64,000 nt of DNA from Thermus thermophilus (GCF_019974155.1 NZ_AP025158.1:558001-622000); one strand, 5' to 3'. Positions 7,417-15,744 are shown, numbered from the stretch's first letter. Notes: a model not told the origin generated them from the sequence alone. Made by a program: numbers and translations.

Positions 7417-9050
7417 TCCGCCCCCTCCCTCCGGAGCTCAGGGGCCTCCTCGCCCGGGGCGAGGTGCTCCTTGCGGTGAAGGACGCCGTGCGGGAGCTTC
7501 TGGAAAACGCCCTGGACGCTGGGGCCAGGAGGGTGCGGGTGGAGCTTTGGGGCGGAGGGCTGGAAAGGCTTGTGGTGGAGGACGACGGGGAGGGGATCCC
7601 CTTAGAAGACCTCCCCCTCGCCGTGGAGCCCTACGCCACGAGCAAGCTCCAAGACCCCGGGCGCATCCGCACCCTGGGCTTCCGCGGCCAGGCCCTCTAC
7701 GCCCTGAGGCAGGCGGCCAGGCTTAGGATCCGCTTCCGGCCTCGAGGGCAGCTCGGCGGCGGGCTCCTCCTCGTGGAAGGGGAGCGGGTGGAGGTGCGCC
7801 CCGTTCCCGCCCCCCCGGGGACCCGGGTGGAGGTGGAGGGGCTTTTCCTCGGGGAGGGGCGGGACCCCAAGGGGGAGGTCCGGGGGGTCTTGGACCTCTT
7901 GAGGCGCTACCTCCTCCACCACCCCCACCTCGCCCTGGCCTTTTTCGCCGAGGGGGAGGCCCGGCTGCTTTTCCCGGGGGCAGGGCTTGAGGAGGCGGCC
8001 CGCCTCGCCTTCGGCCACCTCCTGGCCAAGCGGCTCCTTCCCCTGGCCTACGAGGTGGGGGGCCTCGAGGTCCAGGGCCTCGTCTCCCGGCCGGAGGTCA
8101 GCCGCACCCGGCCGGACCGGCTCTTCCTCGCGGTGAACGGGAGGCCGGTGGCCTTCCCCGAGGGGCTTCTCCGGCGGGTGCGCCGCGCCTACCGGGAGCT
8201 TCTGCCGGAGGGGCACTACCCCGTGGGCGTCCTGAACCTCTTCCTCCCCCAGGAGGCCTTTCGCCTGCGCCTGGACGCGAGGAAGGAGGAGGTGGTCCTT
8301 TCCGAGGAGGCGGAGGCCCTGGTGGAGGAGGCCCTCCTCGGCCTCTTCCGGCGGGAAAACCTGGCCCGGGCCCTCCCCGAGCCCAAGCCCCTCCAGCCCT
8401 TAAGCCCCCCCACGGCCTCGGGCCTGCCCCGCCTCCGTTTCCTCGCCCAGTTCCGGGAGAGCTACCTCCTCGCCGAGGCGGGGGACACCCTCTACGTGGT
8501 GGACCAGCACGCCGCCCACGAGCGCATCCTCTACGAGGACCTCCTCAAGCGGGTCGCCGAGGGGCCGAAGCCCCTCCCCCGGCCCCTTCTCGTCCCCTTG
8601 GCTCCAGAGGAGGAAGCCCTTTTGCAGGCGGGGCAGGAGGCCTTGGCGGCGCTTTTCCGCTGGGAGCCCTTTGGCCCCGGGAGGGTGCGGCTCCTTATGG
8701 CCCCCGCCTTCCTCCACCCCTACCCCCTTCTCCTCCCCGAGGTCTTCAAGGAGGCCTTGCGCGGGGAGGGGAGAAGCCTCAAGGCCCTCCTCGCCCGCCT
8801 CGCCTGCCTCCCCGCCGTCAAAGCGGGCCACCCCCTGGGAAAGGCTCAAGGCCAGGCCCTCCTGGACGCCCTCCTCGCCTGCGAGACCCCCTGGGCCTGC
8901 CCCCACGGGCGGCCCGTCCTCCTCGCCCTCAAGGAGGAGGACCTCATCCGCCGCTTCGGGCGCCGCTCGGGGGCTCGGGGAGGAGGAGAAGCCCGTCCTC
9001 GTCCGCAAGAAGAAAGCTTCCCGGAAGCACCTCTACCCCGAGAACCCTAA
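7413..9050 (+). CDS. mutL: DNA mismatch repair endonuclease MutL
   Basis: 545 aa, GTG start overlapping the mutS stop (GTGA). The GHKL ATPase is clear: VRELLENALDAGA (E28 catalytic base, N32 Mg ligand), DDGEGI and GFRGQAL. The C-terminal dimerisation domain contains DQHAAHERILYE near residue 364, an exact match to the DQHA(x)2E(x)4E nicking-endonuclease motif, plus the conserved CPHGRP. It is therefore the nicking type used by bacteria lacking MutH. Homology ends around FGR near base 8963. The remaining 28 or so residues are Arg/Gly/Pro-rich and lie antisense to the end of the rraA-like gene, a 107-bp tail-to-tail overlap. Confidence 0.97.
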   Translation: MIRPLPPELRGLLARGEVLLAVKDAVRELLENALDAGARRVRVELWGGGLERLVVEDDGEGIPLEDLPLAVEPYATSKLQDPGRIRTLGFRGQALYALRQAARLRIRFRPRGQLGGGLLLVEGERVEVRPVPAPPGTRVEVEGLFLGEGRDPKGEVRGVLDLLRRYLLHHPHLALAFFAEGEARLLFPGAGLEEAARLAFGHLLAKRLLPLAYEVGGLEVQGLVSRPEVSRTRPDRLFLAVNGRPVAFPEGLLRRVRRAYRELLPEGHYPVGVLNLFLPQEAFRLRLDARKEEVVLSEEAEALVEEALLGLFRRENLARALPEPKPLQPLSPPTASGLPRLRFLAQFRESYLLAEAGDTLYVVDQHAAHERILYEDLLKRVAEGPKPLPRPLLVPLAPEEEALLQAGQEALAALFRWEPFGPGRVRLLMAPAFLHPYPLLLPEVFKEALRGEGRSLKALLARLACLPAVKAGHPLGKAQGQALLDALLACETPWACPHGRPVLLALKEEDLIRRFGRRSGARGGGEARPRPQEESFPEAPLPREP

Positions 9051-9438
9051 GGGGTACGTCTGCCTCCCCCTTGCCCTCCTTGGCGCTCCTTTTGGGGGTG
9101 GCGGCGAGGGCGAGGAGGCCGATGGGCACCTCCTTAAGCTCCGCCGTGTCCCGCACCGCCCCGTGGACCACCACCCCGGCCCACCCCCTTTCCCAGGCCA
9201 GGCGGGCCAGGTTGCCCCCGAGGAGGGCGGTGCGCAGGGAGCCGCCCCCGTCCACGAAGAGGACCTGGCCCGCGCCCCCTTCCTCCAGGACCTTCCGCAC
9301 CAGGGCGTTGTCCTCAAAGACCCTGAGGGTCCTCACCCGCCCGGCGAAGCGGACCTTGCCGCCGAAGCTCTTGAAGACCATGGGGAGGGCCTCGCCCTCC
9401 GGGTAGAGGTCGGAGAGGTCCGTGGTGCGCGCCTCCAT
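8944..9438 (-). CDS. RraA-family protein (RNase E inhibitor-like / aldolase fold)
   Basis: 164 aa. The RraA/HMG-aldolase fold is visible as SDLY near the N-terminus, a central DGGGSLRTALLGGNLARLA segment and WAGVVVHGAVRDTAEL. In the family these form the pyruvate/metal pocket or the RNase E-binding surface. The end GSFLLADEDGLLLLPE also fits. Members either inhibit RNase E or act as 4-hydroxy-4-methyl-2-oxoglutarate/oxaloacetate aldolases; sequence alone does not separate these. The start is ATG 9438, six bases after a -10 (TACTAT), so the mRNA is predicted leaderless. The gene is divergent from purU across 18 bp and overlaps mutL tail to tail. Confidence 0.88.
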   Translation of the reverse strand: MEARTTDLSDLYPEGEALPMVFKSFGGKVRFAGRVRTLRVFEDNALVRKVLEEGGAGQVLFVDGGGSLRTALLGGNLARLAWERGWAGVVVHGAVRDTAELKEVPIGLLALAATPKRSAKEGKGEADVPLRVLGVEVLPGSFLLADEDGLLLLPEPPSGARSGG

Positions 9439-9456
9439 GGGGATATAGTAGCGGGC
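9439..9456. promoter_or_regulatory. Minimal divergent leaderless promoter, rraA-like / purU
   Basis: The whole spacer between the two start codons is 18 bp and is centred on TATAGTA (9444-9450). On the plus strand TATAGT lies 7 bp before the purU ATG. On the minus strand the overlapping TACTAT lies 6 bp before the other ATG. No good -35 is seen on either side. Confidence 0.65.
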
Positions 9457-10314
9457 ATGGAGGAGGCGAGGCTTCTCGTCACCTGTCCGGACCAGCCCGG
9501 GATCGTGGCCGCCGTGAGCGGCTTCCTCTACGCCCACGGGGCCAACATCACCGACCTGCAGCAGCACTCCACCGACCCCGAGGGAGGGACCTTCTTCATG
9601 CGGGTGGCCTTCACCGCCTCCCACCTGGACCTGGCCCGCCCTGCCCTGGAGAAGGCCTTCCAGGAGGTGGTGGCGAGCCGCTTCCAGATGCAGTGGCGCC
9701 TGGCCTACGCCTCCGAGAGGAAGCGGACGGCCATCCTCGTCTCCAAGCCTGCCCACGCCCTCTTGGAGCTCCTTTGGCGCTACCGGGTGGGGGAGCTTCC
9801 CATGGACCTCCGCCTGGTCCTCTCCAACCACCCTGACCACAAGGAGGAGGTGGAGCGCTTCGGCATCCCCTACCACCACGTGCCCGTGGAGAAGGGAAGG
9901 AAGGAGGAGGCGGAGGAGAGGATCCTCGCCCTTTTGGAGGCGGAGGGGGTGGAGCTTGTGGTCCTCGCCCGCTACATGCAGATCCTCTCCCCCGGCTTCG
10001 TGGCGCGCTTTCCCATGCGCATCATCAACATCCACCACTCCTTCCTTCCTGCCTTCGCCGGGGCCGACCCCTACCGCCAGGCCTACGAGCGGGGCGTGAA
10101 GCTCATCGGGGCCACGGCCCATTACGTCACCGAGGAGCTGGACCAGGGCCCCATCATTGAGCAGGACGTGGTTAGGGTTTCCCACCGCCACTCGGTGCGG
10201 GAGATGAAGCGGCTTGGGCGGGAGCTGGAACGCACCGTCTTGGCCCGGGCGGTGCGCTGGCACCTGGAGGACCGGATCCTCGTCCACGAGAACCGCACCG
10301 TGGTCTTCGTCTAA
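9457..10314 (+). CDS. purU: Formyltetrahydrofolate deformylase
   Basis: 285 aa. An N-terminal ACT domain (residues 1-80, LLVTCPDQPGIVAAVSGFLYAHGANI) is followed by a formyltransferase-type domain with LSNHPD, LARYMQILS, the catalytic NIHHSFLPAFAGA and GATAHYVTEELDQGPIIEQ. The enzyme hydrolyses 10-formyl-THF to formate and THF, balancing one-carbon units and feeding purine synthesis. The ACT domain usually senses Met/Gly. The start ATG 9457 lies 7 bp after -10 TATAGT, so translation probably starts on a leaderless message. Confidence 0.96.
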   Translation: MEEARLLVTCPDQPGIVAAVSGFLYAHGANITDLQQHSTDPEGGTFFMRVAFTASHLDLARPALEKAFQEVVASRFQMQWRLAYASERKRTAILVSKPAHALLELLWRYRVGELPMDLRLVLSNHPDHKEEVERFGIPYHHVPVEKGRKEEAEERILALLEAEGVELVVLARYMQILSPGFVARFPMRIINIHHSFLPAFAGADPYRQAYERGVKLIGATAHYVTEELDQGPIIEQDVVRVSHRHSVREMKRLGRELERTVLARAVRWHLEDRILVHENRTVVFV

Positions 10315-10360
10315 TCCCCGGCTAACGGGGTGGGGGTAAGGTGAGGCCAGGAGGTGGCGC

Positions 10361-11578
10361 ATGAACCTTGGCCGTTCCTTTCTGGGTTTTTTGGTTCTTT
10401 CCGTGATGGCCGGGGGGGTGCTCTGGTGGGGGATCTCCCAGGGCCAGACCCCCCGCCCCCAGACTTCTACCCCCTCGGCGGATAGGGGCCTTCTGGAGTA
10501 CGAGCGGAACACCGTGGAGATCGTGGAGCGCTACGGGGACGGGGTGGTCTACGTCTCCGTGGTCACCCGGCCGCAAAGCGTCCAGCTCCCCCCGGGGTTT
10601 GAGTTCTTCGCCCCCTTCCTTCAGGTGCCGCCCCAGCGGGGCACGGGCTCGGGCTTCGTCATAGACAAGGAGGGGTACATCCTCACCAACTACCACGTGG
10701 TGGAGGGGGCGGACCGGATCACGGTGAAGTTCCACAACGACCCCAAGGAGTACCAGGCCCGCCTGGTTGGGGCGGCCCCGCCCCTGGACGTGGCCCTCCT
10801 CAAGGTGGACGCCCCCAAGGAGCGCCTGGTGCCTTTGGTCCTGGGGGACTCCGACAAGATCCGGGTGGGGCAGAAGGCCATCGCCATGGGGAACCCCTTC
10901 GGCCTGGAGTTCACCGTGACCCAGGGGATCGTCTCCGCCATCCGGGAAAACCCCGGGGCCATCGGGGACGATTCGGGCCTCGTGCCCCAGGTGATCCAGA
11001 CGGACGCCGCCATCAACCCCGGAAACTCCGGGGGGCCCCTCCTCAACTCCCGGGGCGAGGTCATTGGCATCAACACCGCCATCTTCACCCCCACGGGCCA
11101 GTTCGGCGCGGCCCAGTTTGCCGGGGTGGGGTTCGCCCTCCCCATCAACCTGGTGAAGCAGTACCTCCCCGAGATGCGGGCGGGGAAGACCCTCACCGCC
11201 GAGGAGATCGTGCGGAGCCGGCCCCGGCTTGGGGTTTCCATCGTCCCCCTCTCCTTCTACCCGGAGAGGCTCCGCCAGCAGCATGGCCTCCCCGACACCG
11301 GCCTCATGGTCCAGGAGGTGGAGCGGAATAGCCCCGCCCAGAAGGCAGGCCTCAAGCCCCCTACCCGCTTCGCCTACATCCAGCTCCCCACGGGGGAGGC
11401 CCTACAGGTGGGGGTGGACGGGGACGTGCTTCTGGAGGCGGACGGGGTGCCCCTCACCTCCATCGCCCAGCTCCGCCAGGTGCTCTACGCCAAAAAGCCC
11501 GGCGAGGCGGTGACCCTCAAGGTCTGGCGGCAAGGCCGGACCCTCACCCTCCGGGTGGTGCCCCAGGTCCTGCGGTAG
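10361..11578 (+). CDS. HtrA/DegP-type serine protease with one PDZ domain
   Basis: 405 aa. A single N-terminal hydrophobic segment (about residues 8-27) anchors or exports the protein. The trypsin-like domain has the catalytic triad H112 (TNYHVVEG), D143 (LDVALLK) and S223 (NPGNSGGPL). One PDZ domain follows (about 290-400, GLMVQEVERNSPAQKAG). This layout is that of an extracytoplasmic quality-control protease. AGGAGGT stands 4 bp before the ATG, and a TAAGGT -10 at 10337-10342 would give a very short leader. The GNAT gene starts on the very next base after the stop. Confidence 0.95.
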   Translation: MNLGRSFLGFLVLSVMAGGVLWWGISQGQTPRPQTSTPSADRGLLEYERNTVEIVERYGDGVVYVSVVTRPQSVQLPPGFEFFAPFLQVPPQRGTGSGFVIDKEGYILTNYHVVEGADRITVKFHNDPKEYQARLVGAAPPLDVALLKVDAPKERLVPLVLGDSDKIRVGQKAIAMGNPFGLEFTVTQGIVSAIRENPGAIGDDSGLVPQVIQTDAAINPGNSGGPLLNSRGEVIGINTAIFTPTGQFGAAQFAGVGFALPINLVKQYLPEMRAGKTLTAEEIVRSRPRLGVSIVPLSFYPERLRQQHGLPDTGLMVQEVERNSPAQKAGLKPPTRFAYIQLPTGEALQVGVDGDVLLEADGVPLTSIAQLRQVLYAKKPGEAVTLKVWRQGRTLTLRVVPQVLR

Positions 11579-12154
11579 ATGAGGCTTTGGGAGAAGGCGC
11601 CCCTCAGGCTTAGGCGCTACCTCGTCTACCGCCGCGAGGGGGGGTGGCCCCCCCTCGCCTTGGGGTCCTCCGTAACGGTGGAGCGGCTAGAGAAGGGCCT
11701 ACCCCCCGGGCTTCCCGAGGAGGTCCGGGCCGACGGCCGGGTCTATCCCCTGGCCCGGACCCTCGAGGGCTACCTGGCCCTCGGCCACCCCGGGGTGGTC
11801 CTCCGGGTGGAGGGGCGGTACGCGGGCCACCTCTTCCTCCGCCCTCCGGGCACCCCGCCCCCGCCCCACCTCCCCTGGGGCTTCCTCCCGGAGCCCCTGC
11901 CCTGGGCTTACGGGGCCTTCGTGCGCCCGGAGTACCGGGGACGGGGCCTCATCCGCCACGCTTTGGTGGCCCTGGGGAGGGGGTGGGAGGAGGTGTACGC
12001 CGAGGTCCGGCCGGAAAACCTCCCCGCCCGGAGGAGCCTCGAGGCCCTGGGCTTCCGCTCCGTGGGGTGGCTTGAGGTCCTGATCCTCGGGGTGCCCAAG
12101 GTGCGCTGGTGGCGCTTCGCCCGCTTCAGGGCGGCCAGAGAAGGCGCGCCCTGA
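11579..12154 (+). CDS. GNAT-family acetyltransferase
   Basis: 191 aa. The C-terminal half carries the GNAT fold: AYGAFVRPEYRGRGLIRHAL is motif A, binding the acetyl-CoA pyrophosphate through R-G-R-G, and RPENLPARRSLEALGFRSVGW is motif B. The N-terminal 90 residues are unlike common GNATs. The ATG follows the htrA TAG with no gap, so the two are cotranscribed and coupled. The substrate cannot be inferred. The 3' end overlaps the convergent DUF1850 remnant by 29 bp. Confidence 0.85.
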   Translation: MRLWEKAPLRLRRYLVYRREGGWPPLALGSSVTVERLEKGLPPGLPEEVRADGRVYPLARTLEGYLALGHPGVVLRVEGRYAGHLFLRPPGTPPPPHLPWGFLPEPLPWAYGAFVRPEYRGRGLIRHALVALGRGWEEVYAEVRPENLPARRSLEALGFRSVGWLEVLILGVPKVRWWRFARFRAAREGAP

Positions 12155-12525
12155 GGCAGCCTCCCTCCGCCCAAAAGCGCCACGGGCCCAAGGCGAGGGA
12201 AAGCCCCACCTCCGAGCAGTAGACGAGTTCCCTTCGCCTTTCTTGGGCCAGGGCCTCGTTCCAGACGTACTCCCCCCCCGGTGTAGTAGGCCTCCGTCTC
12301 CGGGTCGGTGAGGGCGTGGAAGCCCCGGAAGTCCCAAAGGGGGTAGAAGAGGAGGCGCACCGGCCTGCCCGTCACCGAGTTCACAAAGGCCACCTCCCCC
12401 CGGCTCCAGGGGAAGAGGACGAGGAGCCTCCTCGCCCCCTCCCCCTCCACGGCCACGAGGCGCAGAAGAAGAAGCCCCCCCAGGGCCAGAAGGCCCAGGG
12501 GGAGGGGGCGGAAGAGGAGCCTCAC
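12126..12525 (-). pseudogene. DUF1850 protein gene with a frameshift in a G8 run
   Basis: DUF1850 proteins are small single-span proteins found beside TAXI-TRAP transporters. From ATG 12525 the frame encodes a membrane anchor (residues 8-25) and FVNSVTGRPVRLLFY...ETEAYYTGG. It then meets a run of eight G on the minus strand (C8 at 12272-12279), after which it reads only the antisense of the GNAT gene. Removing one G restores EYVWNEALAQERRRELVYCS..., ending at TGA 12126-12128, for a 132-aa protein of normal size. This is a mutation, a homopolymer sequencing error, or a site of productive polymerase slippage. The ATG overlaps the stop of the binding-protein gene upstream (12522-12525). Confidence 0.75.
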
Positions 12526-13505
12526 TTCAGGGCGCCCACCTCGCGGAAGTAGCGGAGGGCCCCTTCGTGGTAGGGGATGGCCCCGCCCACGAAGCGCACG
12601 GCGTTTTCGGGGGTGGTGTCCTTGGCCGCGGCCACCGCTTGGCGGAGGGTTTGGAGGTTCTCAAAGGTGGCCTTGGTGAGGGCGTAGGCCGCCTCCTCGG
12701 GCAAGGAGGCGGGGCAGATGAAGAAGTTCCAGAAGGAGAGGGTGGGGGTGTCGGCGCGGGTGCCGTAGACCTCCTTGGGGATCACCCCGGGGGCGGAGAC
12801 GCCGGGGAAGCGGCGCTGGAAGACCTGGACCGGGGTGCTCTGGGGAGGAAGGGGGACGAGCTGGATCCGGTCCCCCTTGCGGGCGAGGGTGGCGGCGAGC
12901 TCCACGATGGACCCCGTGGGGAGCCCCCCGGACCAGAAGAAGGCGTCAATGTTCCCCTCGGAGAGGGCGCTTGCGCTCTCCTGGGCCCCCAGGCGCTCCT
13001 GCTTGGCGAAGCCCTTGGGGGAAAGGCCCGCGGCCTCGAGGACGAGAAGGGCCTCCACCTCGGTGCCGGAGCCCGGGGCCCCGGTGGAGACCCGCTTGCC
13101 TTTCAGGTCCTGGATCACCCGGATCCCGGCGCTCTCCCGGGTGACGATGTGGAGGTAGTTGGGGTACATGGCGAAGAGGATGCGCACGTTCTTGGCGGGG
13201 CGGCCCTTGAAGCGCTCGTGTTGGCCCGTGTAGGCCAGGTAGACGGAGTCCGGCAGGGCGGTGGCGCAGTAGTAAGTGTTCCCCTGGGGGTTGGTCCGGG
13301 TCTCCAGGAGGAGGATGTTGTCAATGGAGGCCGCCGTCTGGACCGCCTGGGCCGTGGCCACCCCCGCCTTGTTCCAGAGCTCCGCCAGGGTGGTGCCGTA
13401 GTAGAAGTAGACCCCGCCCACCCCGCCCGTGGCGATGACCACGTTGGGCTTCTGGGCCAGGGCGAGCCCGCCTAGGAGCAAAACCGCAAGCCAGCTTCTC
13501 TGCAT
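12522..13505 (-). CDS. TAXI-family TRAP transporter solute-binding protein 1
   Basis: 327 aa with a Sec signal peptide (residues 1-17, cut near ALAQ). The mature part is the TAXI fold: VVIATGGVGGVYFYYGTTLAEL at the start, LKGKRVSTGAPGSGTEVEALLVLEAAGL in the hinge region, and DAFFWSGGLPTGSIVELA. Such proteins hand dicarboxylates, glutamate or similar acids to a fused TRAP permease. AGGAGGT precedes the ATG by 5 nt. It is a paralogue of the protein at 15745-16734, on the other side of the permease gene, and has its own promoter. Confidence 0.94.
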   Translation of the reverse strand: MQRSWLAVLLLGGLALAQKPNVVIATGGVGGVYFYYGTTLAELWNKAGVATAQAVQTAASIDNILLLETRTNPQGNTYYCATALPDSVYLAYTGQHERFKGRPAKNVRILFAMYPNYLHIVTRESAGIRVIQDLKGKRVSTGAPGSGTEVEALLVLEAAGLSPKGFAKQERLGAQESASALSEGNIDAFFWSGGLPTGSIVELAATLARKGDRIQLVPLPPQSTPVQVFQRRFPGVSAPGVIPKEVYGTRADTPTLSFWNFFICPASLPEEAAYALTKATFENLQTLRQAVAAAKDTTPENAVRFVGGAIPYHEGALRYFREVGALK

Positions 13506-13531
13506 ACCGCACCTCCTTTGGGTCCGCCTCC

Positions 13532-13561
13532 ACGCTACCCTTACCCTTCCCCTCCGGTCAA
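13532..13561 (-). promoter_or_regulatory. Promoter of TAXI binding protein 1
   Basis: On the minus strand TTGACC (13561-13556) is followed after 18 bp by TAGCGT (13537-13532). The -35 contains the TGA stop codon of the permease gene. Confidence 0.55.
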
Positions 13562-15681
13562 GCCTTGCCCTTGCGGAAGAAGAGGAGCCCGAGGAGGAAG
13601 GCGGCGAGGTTCAGGTAGGGGTGGGGGACGAAGAGAAGGAAGGCCAACACCCCCAGGGCCCAGGCCTCCCAGCGGGCCAGGACCCTCCGCGTGTACCCGG
13701 CCCCCGAGGCGGAGAGGTAGACCACCCCAAGCCCCACGGCGAGGAAGCGCCAGAGGATGAGGGGCCAGGCCTTCTCGGGCGGGGCGGTTTCCAGGACGGG
13801 CAGGATGAGGAGGGCGGTGCCGGAGTAGGCGAGGAGGAAGAAGAAGCCCACCAGGTACTTGGAGAGGGCCACACGGGCGGCGTAGATGCCGGTCTGGAGG
13901 GGGTTGGTGCCGAAGACGCTGGCGGCGGCGTAGGCGGAGAGGGCCACGGGCGGGGTCACGTCGGCGAGGACGGCGTAGTAGAAGAGGAACATGTGGGTGG
14001 CGAGGAGGGCGGCCTGCTGGGCGGCCTCCTGGCCTAGCCCCTCGGCGGCGAAGTTCTTGGCGGCCAGGCTAATGATGGCCGGGGCGGTGAGGGCGGAGGT
14101 GAGGACGTAGGTGGCCGTGGGCGGCACGCCCATCCCCAGGACGAGGCTGAAGACCGCGGTGATCAGGGTGGCGAGGAGGAGGCTTTCCCCCGAGACCTGC
14201 TGCAGAAGCTGGCTGAACTTGGAGGGGAGGCCGGAGATGACCATGTTGGCGAAGATGAGGTTGGCCGCGGTCACGGCGGTGCCGATGGGAAGCAGGGTGC
14301 GGAAGCCCTCGGCGAGGCCCTGGAAGATGGGGGCGATCCCCTTGGGCCTCAGGGTGGGGTCCAGGTAGGCCAGGGCCACGAAGAGGACGAGGGCGAGGCT
14401 CGCCGCGGTGCGCACCTCGTACCCCAGGTAGAGCATGGCCACGATGAGGAGGATGGGGAGGAAGATGTAGCTGTAGCGGAGGACGTAGGCCCGCCGGCCC
14501 ATGCCAAGCTCGGGGGCCACGGGGGCGAGCCCCGCCTTCCTGGCGTAGAACTCGTTGAAGGCGAGGACGGTGGTGAGGTAGAGGAGGGCGGGGCCGATGG
14601 CCATGACGATGACCTTGAGGAGGGAGATCTGGAGGATCTCCACCATGATGAAGGCGATGGAGCCCAAAACGGGCGGGGTGATGAGGGCGATGGTCCCGGC
14701 GGTGGCCACGAGCCCCGCGGCGATCAAGCGGTCGTAGCCCGCCCGCTCGTAAAGGGGCTTGGTGAGGGCGGCGACAAACTGGGTGTCGGCGGCCCCGCTT
14801 CCGGAGAACATGCCCATGAAGACGCTGGCGATGCCCGTGACCCGCCCGGGGGTGGCGGGGTGCTTGCCCACCAGGGCCAGGGCCATGTTGGCCACCACCT
14901 TGCCGAGGCCTAAGGCGGCGATCATCCCGGAAAGCAGGGTGAAGTAGACCAGGTACTTGGCGGAGACCCCGGTGATGAGGCCGTAAATCCCCGCCTCCGT
15001 CTCGTTGAAGGTTTTGCCGAGGAGGAGGTCCAGGGGCTGGGGCGTGCCCTGGAAGGCCCCGGGGAAGCGGTCGGCGTAGAGGTTGTAGGCGAAGAAGAAG
15101 AGGATGAGGACGGGCATCACCGGGCCCAGGAGGCGGTAGACCACCCCCAGGACCAGCATGATGAGGCCGAAGGACATGCCCACGTCCCAGGGTTCCGGCA
15201 GCACGGCCCGGTAGACCAAATCCTCAAAGTAGCGGAGCTGGTACAGGGTGGGCAGGAGGGCGAGGGGCAGGGCGAGGAGGTTGGAGGGCCGAAAGAGGCG
15301 GGGAAGGAGGGCGGGGAGGGCGGCCACCGCCCAGTAGAGGAGGCCCACCGCCTTCACGCTTGCTGGGAGGGGCGTGCCCGTGGGCGGGGGGAAGAGGAGG
15401 TGGTAGAGGGGGATGAGGGTGAGGAGGAAGTAGACCCAGGCCCCGAGGGTCCTTTTGCGCTCGGGGAGAGTGTAGGCCACGAGGAACCCCCCTAGGAGGA
15501 GGAAGAGGACGTGGGTGCTCCGCTGAAGCTGGACGATGTCCAGGATGGGGATCTCCTGCCGGGCCAAGGGGGTGAAGGGGTGGAGGACCAGGTAGAGGCT
15601 GTAGAGGGCCCCCAGGACGAGGACCGCCTGGGTGAGCCTTCCGATGAGGGTGGGAGGGGGGGCTTTGGCTTCTAGCTCCAT
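13558..15681 (-). CDS. TRAP transporter, fused 4TM/12TM permease
   Basis: 707 aa and strongly hydrophobic. The N-terminal quarter is the small (DctQ-like) component fused to the large DctM-type component, as usual for TAXI systems. The DctM signature region GMFSGSGAADTQFVAALTKPLYERAGYDRLIAAGLVATAGT lies near the middle. A second conserved loop (GMGVPPTATYVLTSALTAPAII) supplies the other half of the inverted-repeat transport core. It moves acid substrates with Na+ or H+ using the flanking binding proteins. A terminator-like hairpin separates it from the upstream binding-protein gene. Confidence 0.95.
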   Translation of the reverse strand: MELEAKAPPPTLIGRLTQAVLVLGALYSLYLVLHPFTPLARQEIPILDIVQLQRSTHVLFLLLGGFLVAYTLPERKRTLGAWVYFLLTLIPLYHLLFPPPTGTPLPASVKAVGLLYWAVAALPALLPRLFRPSNLLALPLALLPTLYQLRYFEDLVYRAVLPEPWDVGMSFGLIMLVLGVVYRLLGPVMPVLILFFFAYNLYADRFPGAFQGTPQPLDLLLGKTFNETEAGIYGLITGVSAKYLVYFTLLSGMIAALGLGKVVANMALALVGKHPATPGRVTGIASVFMGMFSGSGAADTQFVAALTKPLYERAGYDRLIAAGLVATAGTIALITPPVLGSIAFIMVEILQISLLKVIVMAIGPALLYLTTVLAFNEFYARKAGLAPVAPELGMGRRAYVLRYSYIFLPILLIVAMLYLGYEVRTAASLALVLFVALAYLDPTLRPKGIAPIFQGLAEGFRTLLPIGTAVTAANLIFANMVISGLPSKFSQLLQQVSGESLLLATLITAVFSLVLGMGVPPTATYVLTSALTAPAIISLAAKNFAAEGLGQEAAQQAALLATHMFLFYYAVLADVTPPVALSAYAAASVFGTNPLQTGIYAARVALSKYLVGFFFLLAYSGTALLILPVLETAPPEKAWPLILWRFLAVGLGVVYLSASGAGYTRRVLARWEAWALGVLAFLLFVPHPYLNLAAFLLGLLFFRKGKA

Positions 15682-15693
15682 GGGTTTCCCTCC

Positions 15694-15733
15694 AAAAAGG
15701 CCCGGGGCCTGGGAAGGCCCAGGACACCCGGGC
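15694..15733 (-). terminator. Intra-operon terminator between TAXI binding protein 2 and the permease
   Basis: On the minus strand GCCCGGG...CCCGGGC encloses a second stem CCTGGG-CCTT-CCCAGG and is followed by CTTTTT. It starts 12 bp past the binding-protein stop and lies upstream of the permease start. Partial termination here would give more binding protein than permease. Confidence 0.7.
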
Positions 15734-15744
15734 GAAGCTTGGCG

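Noticed and set aside
10316-10330. CCCCG-GCTAA-CGGGG between purU and htrA as a terminator
   Set aside because: Only a 5-bp stem with no T tract. Too weak to call.
9439-10512. Minus-strand extension of the rraA-like frame over purU (522 codons in total)
   Set aside because: Only the last 164 codons show family sequence. The rest is antisense to purU.
12126-12271. C-terminal part of the 205-codon minus-strand frame ending at 11908
   Set aside because: Past the G8 run this frame is antisense to the GNAT gene. The true continuation of DUF1850 is in another frame.
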